Below are positions 23,012 through 32,584 of a stretch of DNA of 64,000 bases, in pieces. The DNA is taken from contig JACGCN010000005.1 of assembly GCA_014905825.1 (NCBI GenBank), positions 1,426,001 to 1,490,000 of the forward strand, in the 5' to 3' direction. Numbering within the stretch: position 1 is the stretch's first letter; each line of letters opens with the position of its first letter. Below the pieces are notes generated by a model that was not told the DNA's origin, made no database searches, and saw nothing but the letters and a program-made list of their open reading frames with translations. The position numbers and the translations under genes were made by a program. Source of the DNA: Lyophyllum atratum. Its lineage: Eukaryota > Basidiomycota > Agaricomycetes > Agaricales > Lyophyllaceae.

Positions 23012-24601
23012 CTACAACCTTGATTTTGGCGGCTCCGAGACCTTCACAACCCTGTAGCGCGATGTCGTGAATAACAATGGGATCGAAGGTGTAATATGGA
23101 CATACAATTTTCCATTGTTTCCGCCGCTGAACAACAACGGCAGAGAGGCTGGCGCCTGTTCGATCCCGCCCTCAACGACGTGGAATTTGCGCTTGAGGGA
23201 CCCATCAACCAAGCCTGCGGAAAGTTCTTGGATAGCTTCGGGATAACGTGCGGCATAATCAAAGCTAGAATGCAAGTAAGTCCTCGACAAGTCATGACGA
23301 ACATGATAAAACATACACTATGAAGCCTTGCATCTTGGCGCGTTGTCCAATCAGAGTGGTATAGTTATGGATGGCAGCCGGCTTGGTGGAGTCTGCAAAT
23401 GCTATTAGAACTCAAGTAACTTTCACTCTGACATCAAACATACTGTATACTGAGATGGCACCTGTGACGAAAATCATTCAGCCCCTAGGTTTAGAAACTG
23501 GACGACAAGGGATTTACGAACCGCAAAGTGCGATCCGCGCATTTTGGGCAAGCCTAGTGAGCACCATGTCCAGCATATCACCTATGAACATCGCTGTCAG
23601 CCAAACAGTCTCCAAAATGACCAGAGAGAGCGCACCCCCGACGTTGTCGAAGTAGACGTCGACATATCCGATTTTTTTGAAGTCCTCCTTGAAAGAGGGA
23701 CTCTTGTAGTTCAAAGCGCCATCAACGCCGAGTTCTTTCTCCAGCCACTCGCACTTGTCGGCAGATCCAGCAATTCCATAGACTTTTGCACCAGCGCGCT
23801 TGCCTAGTTGGCATGCGATGGCTCCAACAGAGCCAGCTGCACCGGAGATGAGGAGGACGTCGCCTTTCTTGACTTCTGCGACGTCTTTGATACCCTAATA
23901 CCCGGCGTCATTACATGCTCGAAGCCACGGGTATTGAAGCATACGGACAAAGTAAGCCGTCATGCCTACAAGTAGAATTAGCAAAACGCAGGAAGTACAC
24001 ATTCGTCGTATAAATCGTCGTACCAGATGTACCAAGTGTGTTCAAGAAATCCAACGCCTCGATACCTTTGGAAACGCTGACAGGAATGATGCTCAGATCA
24101 GATAATGCTACCTTCGCTGGGAATTGCAGACATACACGAGCTTCTTCGCCGCAGCATCTTTCACGACAGCATACTCGGTCATACCTTCACCTCATGTGAG
24201 AATGTTGCAAGCAGCGATACAGCATCCCAACTTACCCCACACACCGCTAACGGTCTCACCGACACTGTGAGTACTCCCAGTACCAACGGCGATAATAACA
24301 GCAAGGCCTTGAGCCCGCATAACCTGCATACAGCTTCAGCGATCTCACAAGGAATAGAGGCAATGAAGTTTGTATAGATGCACACCTCGCCGATTTGAAC
24401 AGGAGGCAGGTAGCTCCGCACATCCCTGAGATAGCCTCGCATAGCAGGATCCAAAGAAAGATATGTAACCTGCACCAACACCTCTCCTTCACCAGGTCTG
24501 AGATCGAACGGCAATACTTCAGTGCGGAATGTCGTAGGCTCGATATCTCCAACCGGGCGCTCGTTAAGGACAATGCGCTTGTATTCCTTGGGTGCTGACA
24601 T
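23012..24601 (-). CDS. zinc-free medium-chain reductase (NADP-dependent alkenal/LTB4DH-like oxidoreductase)
   Basis: Minus-strand gene of about nine or ten exons. It begins MSAPKEYKRIVLNERPVGDI (ATG at 24601) and continues GEVLVQVTYLSLDPAMRGYL, VGTGSTHSVGETVSGVWG, IIPVSVSKGIEALDFLNT, GMTAYFGIKDVAEVKKGD and LLISGAAGSVGAIACQLG, the Rossmann motif. It then gives KVYGIAGSADKCEWLEKE, NYKSPSFKEDF, VDVYFDNVGG, RLAQNARIALCG and FDYAARYPEAIQELSAGL. This order (LDPAMRG, TGMTAY, GAAGSVG, YFDNVGG, CG, FDY) is that of prostaglandin or 2-alkenal reductases: NADPH-dependent cytosolic enzymes reducing alpha,beta-unsaturated carbonyls. No zinc-binding Cys/His set is present. Introns are 45-60 nt. A naive reading of the TAYF exon runs into stops, but the GTCCGT donor directly after TTT restores the frame. 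The final exon gives VVKVSEPPKSRL. Exact substrate unknown. Confidence 0.8.
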
Positions 24602-25112
24602 TGTTATCTGAGGTAAAGGGTGATGCAGTGGGATGGAGATGAGAATGATGGATGGAAAGAAATGGAGTATCTTACTTATATTTCCAGAAGTCATCATCAT
24701 GATGTACCGGTACGGGAATTTTTTGGCCGGACATTTACAAGTAGCGGTCGCAACGGATTGTAGAACTGTTGCTCCATGATCCATGGTGATTCGCGCTCAT
24801 CGTGTCTTCTTATGATGGAGATCGCTGCCACCTCAAATGTGAAGGCAATGGAGGAGACAAACCATGATCATCAGGTGACGTTTTCGCAGCAAGTACATTG
24901 AGTCCTCCAGTTCCAAGATTGCGGCTGAGCGCTGATTGGCATGATGCCAGCTGCAAGCCTGAAATAGTCCAGGGAGACCGCCGAACCCGCGCCTGCGTGA
25001 GAATGCGCGTCTTACATAGTATGTCATATTTTTGCGCTCATTGAGTCAAAATTCCAGGACTAATGAGAAAGTGCAGTTTCTTGGTCTTAGAGCCCAAGTT
25101 TCCCTCAGATAT

Positions 25113-26374
25113 TTACATGATGTGCCAAACCTGTGTAAAAAAAGAAGTGGGAAGGAAAAGAAACAAAAAGGAGAACATTACTCCTCCCTTCTTCGCTTTT
25201 TTCCGCGGGGTATCGTCGTCTGACTCCGAGCCCTCGCCATCCTCTTGCGCATCCAGCTCGCCCCCTTTCAGACCCTTCATCTTTCTCGTCTGCAACTTGT
25301 CCAGGTTCTGCTTCCCGATATGCACCCGTCCTCTCAAGTCGCCCATCTCGTCCACCTCCAGATTCTTTCGCTTCTTCCCCAACCCCGTCTCGATATCGGT
25401 CTTCTTCAGCTTGGGACGCTTCATAGCTTGCTTCAATAGTTCCGCGTCAGCAGGCTTATGTCTTCGCAGAGAAAGGTCGAGGTTTGGCCCCATGGGCGTC
25501 AGCTCGACGCGAGGAATCCGCGTCCCAGAGCTAAGCAGGCGGGTCGTGTAGGTCCGAATGTGGATTTTAGGTAGAGACGATACGTCCTCGGGTGACGGAT
25601 GTTGGTTTGGATACATATTCACCGGGGCAGTGTTGAGGGAATCAGGGGTCGGGGCGCAGCTTATGCTGATAACATGCTCGAGACCTGGGAGACATATCGA
25701 GTCCACGACCTCGCCGTTGAAGAAATCCAAAAGCATGGATTTTGCTTGCACGTAACGGGGATGTGTATCGAAGAGTTCAGAAGCGAAATGCACGAGAGGC
25801 TTATGCCCGGGTGTTGATTTTGGGGTCTACCAAGGATGTAAGAGCAACGACGCAAGGCAAACCATATAAGACGAACCTTGAAGCTGTCCATTCCAGCCCA
25901 AGTATCTACACCGACCTCCATCATGTCGAGAACCTGGCCGTCGAACATCCGCACGAAGGTCAGACCGTTCGGTCGTTTTTTGGTGGTTTGCCCGACGAGA
26001 AACATAGAGGCGTCATTCTTTCCGGCCCAGAACTCCAAAGATGATATTGATGTGGTGGTAGAATCGAAAGGATGGATGGGATTCTTTTTGGAAAACGAAA
26101 TAGCATTTGGCCGTTTCAATGCCATCTGGTCAAGGGTCAGCATAGCATACGGTCCGCCTGAATAGTCAAATACACACTAAATCACGCATGACAGCATTGA
26201 GAGTCTCCCCTGTATGTGTCCCCTTCACAAAAATAGCTGTTCGAGCATCCTCAACTTCCTTGGGAAGGCGAGCATCCAACGCACGCTTAGAGCGAGCATT
26301 TTTGGGTTTTCTAAGTCAACTATTCAGCAATGAGTACTTCGTTTGACGTTGAACACATACATCGTTCGAAGCAT
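25113..26374 (-). CDS. RPF2: ribosome biogenesis factor RPF2 (Brix domain)
   Basis: Spliced protein starts with a 14-nt first coding exon (MLRT/I) joined to KPKNARSKRALDARLPKEVE and FVKGTHTGETLNAVMRDL. It continues MALKRPNAISFSKKNPIHPF, SKDDASMF-type residues in GKNDASMFLVGQTTKKRP, FVRMFDGQVLDMMEVG, TPKSTPGHKPLVHFASELFD, then the C-terminal signature LSLRRHKPADAELLKQAM, RGRVHIGKQNLDKLQTRKMK. These match Rpf2, which with Rrs1 brings 5S RNP (5S rRNA, L5, L11) into nucleolar pre-60S particles. The Brix fold spans about residues 30-230. The tail is acidic then basic (SESDDDTPRKKAKKGG); a final small intron (GTAATG...ACACAG) probably removes a hydrophobic stretch before the stop at 25113. Length near 310 residues agrees with the family. 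Housekeeping gene, high confidence. Confidence 0.88.
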
Positions 26375-26955
26375 GACTGGGGTCCGACTGAGGATGTCCT
26401 GTCGTTCGTGAGTCTGGACTGGTCCGACGGGAAACTCGCAGGCGATGGATGAAAAAATCAGGCACGTGCTGCGGCAAATTGTAATCGTGACCAGAAGATT
26501 ATGCCACGTGACTCAAAGACGCGTCGCGTCTCGAGGCTCAAATTGAAAGGGTGAACCGTCAGATTTAAGAGCATTTGACCAAGGTCTACAAGCGATCAAG
26601 CATTTTATGATATCATCTCTAATTTTCTGTACCTCTCTTTCATTGGCACCTCTCGTCCATGCTACCCCTATATACTAATAGATCTCTCCTCATGTCTCGT
26701 TTCTCCTCTGTTTTCTTCCTTTTTTTTGCACATTCGCCCTCGCGGACTTTAGGAACTCGTGACTGCAAGACCTGAACCCCGCGATCCCTCTTGGCGCTTC
26801 TGTCTCCTCTTTCAGGAGCCAGGCAGAGATAACGAGGATATCAGTTATGATAACAGTACAGTTCTATGAGCATACAAGTTACTTCCAACGGAACAGCATT
26901 CCTTGATAAATTACACATCTATCCGCAAAAAGTCAACCATTCGTACAGGCCAACT
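26375..26955. other. intergenic region between RPF2 and the glucanase gene
   Basis: No ORF with support. It holds the RPF2 promoter (before 26374 on the minus strand) and the 3' UTR of the GH5 gene. Pyrimidine-rich stretches near 26690-26730 fit a promoter; no other element was recognised. Confidence 0.45.
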
Positions 26956-28875
26956 TCAACGACAAATTCCCGGATATAGCCGATTCGTAGGATCTCGTGG
27001 AATCCAGCCACCCTCAAGCCCTTTCTGATAACTCCACTCATCCGCATTTTCCGCCTATACAGACCACGTATGAGGTCACCACAAGTTTTACTATCTTGTA
27101 ACAGCTCGCACCTTCCATGTCCAGAATACCCAGCCAGAAACATTCTCTCCAATCTCGGTTTGAACCTCCCAGTATCTGCATACACGATATTTAGTACAGG
27201 TCGCATATGAATGAAATTTTCGGCTTACTTCCTCAAAAAGGTCTTATACTCGTTTGAGAACCCAGAATAGCTGCCAGTGAAATTGGCGCATGATCCATGG
27301 TATTGAGAGTTTGGCGGGAACCAAGTCGCATCCCAACGAGAGCCCACTCCCCTTCCGTTCAGCCATTTCGCACAATCTGTCACGGCGTTGGACCATTCGC
27401 CAATGATGGTCCAAATATTAGAAGCCTGGAAAGAAGAGAGGCTGTCCGAGTATGTGCACGCGAACTATCGTATTACGAATTAGTATACGGCAGAAGTTGT
27501 AGGCGACCAACTTACTGCGATATGTTCATCGAATGACCTATTCAACTCGAGGTCGCTGAATATTTGATATTCATGCTTTCAAAACACAGTCAGACGGATT
27601 GAAAGAAGTGAACATTGTAACATACGAAATCCATGATGACACCTTGACCTCTTGGGTATGTCAAGAAACCGTGCCAGTTCTGCAGACTTCGTCAAAGACT
27701 AGGCCATTCACCTTCGGTGGGAACACACCTGGACTCCGAGGAAAGCGTCACCGATCATGATCTTGATACCGTTGCCTGCCGCACTTCTAACGGCGTCATA
27801 TCCATCCAACCAAAATTGACGTACAGCCTGTGCCCAATCATCTCCCCGGAATCCCGCCGGTTCGTTGAGCAGCTCTATCACATCTATCATCCCCCCAATA
27901 TTCTGCACGATATATCGAAGCGTGTCCACCGTGCGACTCACGTTTGCAGGGTTTAATGCCCAGGCAGGATTAGAGGTCAAATGCCCAGAGTTGTCATATC
28001 CATTTTGAGAGCCTGGAGCGCCGTGTATGTCGAGGATAACATGGATTGAATGCTTCTTCGCCCAGTTGAGTCCACGAAGAAGGTACGGCCAAGCTCCTGG
28101 TGTATATGGGGCGACACTCGTCGAGCCTTGGGTATCGGAGGACGTGAGCGGGACAGACCAATAACCGAGAGGTATTCTGATAGCAAGCATTTATAATTTC
28201 AGCGCAATAGGCAAATAAAAAAGACCGACCGAACATGATTCAGTCCGGCGGCTTTGATGGCTGCAAAGTCGTCCTCCGTTATCCACTGTAAGCATACAGC
28301 ATGTTCATTTCCTCATTGATAACGTGGCGTACATCTACACATACCGTCGCCCAGTGCTGCTGTAGTATTTTCAAAGCGGTTTGGGTTTCTAGATGTTGCC
28401 CGAGGGTATATTCATCGACTACCGCGTCGTTATTGGTGCTTTCGAACACACTCGGCGTGATCCAGGGCTGCAAATGCGTCAAGGCATCGACTTCAGGTTC
28501 GGAATCGAGACACACCTCTAAAACTAGCCAGCCTCCCCTGAAATTTAGACGAAGTTTTACCAAAGAAATTTATTTTTGAAGGAAAACGACATACAAGTTG
28601 ACTCCCCGTATTTTACTACTGCTGTAATCAAATGCAACAGGCTGTGTTGCGGTAGGAGCGGGTGCAGAACTTGAACTTGATGATGTCGGCACTGACAAAC
28701 TCGTGGATTGTGGCACACCAATGCTGCTCGAAGGATTGGAAGGTCCGTCGCCGGGTGCGCCGGTCGAGGGTTTTCCAAGAACTTTGAGATGACACTGCTG
28801 TGCAGCAAACACTCCAACCCCCCAGAATACAGTGGCCTGGCAGAGGAGGGCAAGCCCCAACGGGAGCAGACGCAT
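26956..28875 (-). CDS. GH5 exo-beta-1,3-glucanase with N-terminal hydrophobic anchor or signal
   Basis: Minus-strand gene of about eight or more exons. It starts [20 protein letters not shown] (signal peptide or signal anchor), then a Pro/Ser-rich linker (about residues 45-85) and [10 protein letters not shown]. The catalytic domain follows: [24 protein letters not shown] start (GGWLVLE is the family hallmark), [68 protein letters not shown], the acid/base motif LLNEPAG, and the nucleophile region [20 protein letters not shown]. It ends [20 protein letters not shown] and [18 protein letters not shown], stop at 26956. Both catalytic Glu residues (NEP, GEW) are present, so an active enzyme of the EXG type is expected. 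Role by family: trimming cell-wall or extracellular beta-1,3-glucan. The start was set at the only ATG before the signal sequence. Confidence 0.85.
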
Positions 28876-29525
28876 TCTGAGTGTGTTCAACGAGACAAAG
28901 AGTTAATCTGGAAGCAGGCGCCTGGAACGGTAAATTAAGGGAGATGCATGATGGTCCAAACACGCCGTTGTTGGAGCTTCGAAAACACGAGGCATGTTGA
29001 TATGGTGCATTGAACTGCATCCCTGTCGCTCGAAATCTTCAGCTGAGCCAGATTGACTTGAGCTATTATTCTGAGATCTGTATATAAAGAATCAAGCTTC
29101 GAGACGTGGGAGGAGGTCACCGTCGGTGAAGATCGTCCTCGAGGGCAAGAGGAATTCGAACAAGGAACAAGATAGTTTCCGGCCGTGAGAGAGTATGCAA
29201 GTTGTACAAATTTAGTCAGTCTTTACCTCAAGGCACCCGCTTAACGTCTCGCACCAGGCGACTCGAACCTCTCGAACGATTGCAATGTCTTTGAGAAGTC
29301 TACGCTAAATTCAAGAGCATGTATGCACACAATGTATTGTCCAGGCCAAATTTACCAATCTGGGTGTGCTAGTACTAGTATAAGTATCGTGCTATCTGTA
29401 AGTTAAAGGCAGCACGCGATGCAAGCAAAGCGCACAACAGGAATGGTAGAGGCTTAGTAGAGTTGGTAAGTGTAGTTCCGGTAAACATGACTGTAGACGA
29501 GCGCTTGGACGAATCTGCTGGCAGC
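28876..29525. other. intergenic region between glucanase and aquaporin genes
   Basis: Promoter side of the GH5 gene and 3' side of the aquaporin gene. No gene seen. A GGTTCGAGTC element on the minus strand near 29264-29273 resembles a tRNA B box, but no tRNA folds around it. Confidence 0.45.
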
Positions 29526-31049
29526 TCAAGACGCGGTAGTAATTGCATAGTGGACTCCATTCGGCTTGTGTTCTTCGAGTGGTGTACGCATCTCCATGGC
29601 ATTTGAGAACTCGATAATGCTCTGTCGACTTTGACGCCGAGATTCTTGCTTAGCTTTACGAAGCCTCCTGTGGTTCGACAATACTTGCCCGTATTCGAGC
29701 GATGCTGGAGGTACGACTGGATGTAGATGTAAGTGACGTGCATTGGGAAGAAGCGTTCGACTCACCTCTATCGGAATCTGTCAAAAAGAATTCGTATATG
29801 AATGCTCCGAGCAATGTGGCTGGGATATTGGTGAGTGCCGCTATGGCTGCATACTTTCCTCCGGCAGCTGATCACTCGTTAGACGGGAGCTTCAACGGAC
29901 CAGGCTACATCTTACCTTCGCGACCCCATATGGTCATTGCAACCATGCGCCCTCCAATATCACGAGCCGAGTTCAGAGCAACTAGGTGGATATATGAAGA
30001 CATGCTTCTTGTTTGTTACACCTCGACACTTACCTCCAGCGGTGGCGAAACTCCAGACAGAAACCGCACTGATTCCTAGTTTGAGCTCCAAACATGCGAG
30101 ATTGTCTCAAATTACACTTACTATGCTAAAGCCACGAGGAAAGGTGAAAGGACTGGAGGGACCATGACATTCGTTGGGTCAATGGCAGCGAAGATGACAA
30201 GGCCAAGAAATGTGTCCTGGGAGACGGTAAATATCAACGCTAGGAAGACTAGGAATCTGGCTTGAGCTTACCGTCACAAACTCGTTCAGGAATACCCTGG
30301 GTAATGTCTGCCCAGGCAAGAGATAAAGACCGAATATTCCAGCAGGGCCATTGGGAGTGAACTGCAACGCTTGCAGAGTTCCTGCTCCTTGGAGGATGGC
30401 CTCGCACTGAACGATTAGGACCTTCCACTGCGAATAGACCAGCAAACAAGCGACGTAGGCACCGACAACTTGAGCGAAGATGTATCTACAATCATACTCA
30501 GTTCTTTGACCCCCACTTCATTGGAATAGAACACTCACCTGGCCGCCTTAAGGGGAGGGAAACCTCTGAAAACGACATAGGCGATCGTAATACAAGGGTT
30601 AAAATGACCACCAGACGTTGCACTGCAGACGCCAATGGCAAAAAGGATACCCATGGCGTATCCAAAACCAATCTGGAGCAAGGCTGGATAACAGGTAAGA
30701 GATATTTTATGGTTTTGACCTGTAGTAGACAACTTACATGATAGCCCTTGCTGCTTTATGATATTTCCTACGACCCATCCCGCCACCGACCCAATCCCTA
30801 TCAAAAAGGTTAAGTTATATGTTCTGCTCGAGGAATACTAATGCAGCTCACCCGCATACACGTAGAAAAACACGCCCAGCTACAATGTGGCTTAGTCCCA
30901 AAAAATTCTCATCAAGTAGGGTAACATACCGCTTCCGCAAACATTTCCATGAACCAGTGCACCTCCTTCTTGTTCCTCTGCTTCTCCCATACTGCGAAAA
31001 ACTTCTGTCGCTTCTGAATGTCGCGTAGATGCACGATTGGGGCTGCCAT
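29526..31049 (-). CDS. aquaporin/aquaglyceroporin-family channel with altered NPA boxes
   Basis: Minus-strand gene with about ten exons. Start ATG at 31049 gives MAAPIVHLRDIQKRQKFFAV, a charged cytosolic N-terminus. Then come FAEALGVFFYVYAGIGSVAG (helix 1), LLQIGFGYAMGILFAIGVC (helix 2), the first pore loop SGGHFNPCITIAYVVFRG, AQVVGAYVACLLVYSQW (helix 3), FLNEFVT, TFLGLVIFAAIDPTN (helix 4), ALAYAVSVWSFATAG (helix 5), the second pore loop VALNSARDIGGRM and helix 6 around 29800-29850, followed by a charged tail with EYGQVLSNHRRLRKAKQES and stop at 29526. The order is that of MIP channels. The two pore motifs read NPC and NSA instead of NPA, with the Asp after Arg (ARD) typical of glycerol-conducting members. 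Membrane water, glycerol or small-solute transport is the family role; selectivity of this variant is unknown. Confidence 0.8.
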
Positions 31050-32146
31050 CCTTGGGAGTAAAAAGATGGGGTGGGTATATGCGAAGCAGGCTGCAGCCGT
31101 CCTCTCCGTGACTTTATTATACTTACCCTGCTCCGCGTCTCCATCAAATGCCACAGAAGCAACGGTTTGGAAACGACAGATCAAGGTCCACGTTCTCGGT
31201 AGGTGTCTGCATCGCCTGCAGACCGGGGCATTACTCAGTTATGTGTCAAATGGGATTGTGCTGAGCGGCGCTGGAGCGCTGACGATTTATTCATACGTCC
31301 GGATTTCGTCGAGATTCACCCAACGGAGATACCGAATATGCTATGAAATGTAGCGAATCAGGTTCTCGTTTTGCTCTACAAGAGATTTTGCGAACTTGAC
31401 AAAGATTTGCAGAGATGTATGAGTAACGCGTCTTGAGGATATGACATGAATGAGTGCCAGGTGAAGCGTTGGGACGACTTGCGCGCTTTTTTCCTATGCA
31501 ATCTGTAGCGGATGCCCGGTGTTGGACCAGGGTAAAGACTAAGGACAGAAACGTGTGGGAGAGTTGGTAGGCAAAGTCGGGGAACGGAGGCAGTGATTAA
31601 TCCGAATTGTGTTGTTTGCTCTACCCCGAGAAAGCCCCCGAAAATAATATACCGCAGCCTTAAGTATTGAGATGCTCGATATGACCAAGGCCATACTGCG
31701 AATGGCACTGAAAGAAGTGATGATGCTTGGATAGCTAGTTGTGGGGGTTCCGTCGGTACTGTGTGTGATTGAGGGCTGTGTGGACCCATTAGTGTATCTG
31801 TTCGGAGCCTGTGGGATTGGTGCGAGAGGAACTTCTAGTCCCGTATTAATTGTTCAAATAACTCGACGAGGAGACATGGAACGGCCGACCTGCTGGTGTT
31901 TCGTCCAGATTATGGTGGAATGACATGAGCTGTTGATTTCGCAGGTGAAAGAGTATGTGTCCATGCAGTGGGAGCTTGCTATTTAAGCATATTAGCTGAT
32001 AACGTTCCATGAGAGGCATACCGCAAGACCACGAGAGGACGTTCTTTCATTGGCTCCAAATTCCGAATCAAAATCTTATTCTTTGCACCCAAGGGCTTTC
32101 CAACATCATCCGAAGTACTGCAAATGATTTCTGACGACGTTCCTCT
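31050..32146. other. 1.1-kb intergenic region
   Basis: Upstream region of the aquaporin gene and 3' flank of the complex I subunit gene. Open frames on both strands (up to 137 codons) lack motifs or clean starts. Nothing else recognised. Confidence 0.4.
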
Positions 32147-32485
32147 TCACTCATCTTCATAGCCCTGTATTGGTCTCCGCGGACGCTTGGGAACTGTAGA
32201 ACATGAGAATGTGGCCCGTTCGCGTCTTTTTAGGGAACATACGGGGGTATGAGGTTGGCACAGGTTCTGCTGGCCGATATCCGAGACGTTCGCGAATGGG
32301 TGGTATTGTGACAACCATGACTGGGCCTATTGCTCCGATGACACAAGAATAGAAGAGGACAGTGTTTTCGTGCGCCTGTCGTTGCTGTGGCACAAGACTA
32401 AGATCGATATTCTTATTTGGTTATGGCATCCTGAACTCACCAGATACCGGTAAGTCTGACGGAATGGGCCAGCGAGCGACGCCAT
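32147..32485 (-). CDS. NADH dehydrogenase (complex I) 9.5-kDa subunit, NDUFA1-like
   Basis: A small three-exon gene. Exon 1 (32485-32441) encodes MASLAGPFRQTYRYL. The intron ends at the CACAG before QRQAHENTVLFYSC, giving the single membrane helix FYSCVIGAIGPVMVVTIPP, then IRERLGYRPAEPVPTSYP. A second intron (donor GTATGT) removes the apparent ORF tail and joins PKRPRRPIQGYEDE, stop at 32147. The pattern (helix with GxxGP, then VPPxR and a C-terminal basic-proline segment) matches the fungal 9.5-kDa or MWFE subunit of mitochondrial complex I, about 77 residues, which sits in the inner membrane arm near the ND1 side. The start lies 99 bp from the divergent SNU66 start. The splicing model rests on exact fit of the family tail. 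Confidence 0.78.
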
Positions 32486-32584
32486 GGCGGTTTCAACAGC
32501 GGAGATGTCAGGAAACGAGCTCGGACAACACAAGCAAATCACCTGCTCACGTAATCAACCCTTGCTCTACTCTCAACCGCCACG
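32486..32584. promoter_or_regulatory. 99-bp bidirectional promoter (complex I subunit / SNU66)
   Basis: The start codons of two divergent housekeeping genes are only 99 bp apart, so this segment must contain both core promoters and 5' leaders. No TATA box is obvious. Pyrimidine-rich stretches flank both starts. Confidence 0.6.

Noticed and set aside
25063..25551. Plus-strand ORF of 162 codons
   Set aside because: It lies opposite the conserved RPF2 C-terminus, a clear shadow.
29255..29285. tRNA-like B-box (GGTTCGAGTC) on the minus strand
   Set aside because: T-stem pairing is poor and no acceptor-stem partner, D-arm or anticodon arm could be placed upstream.
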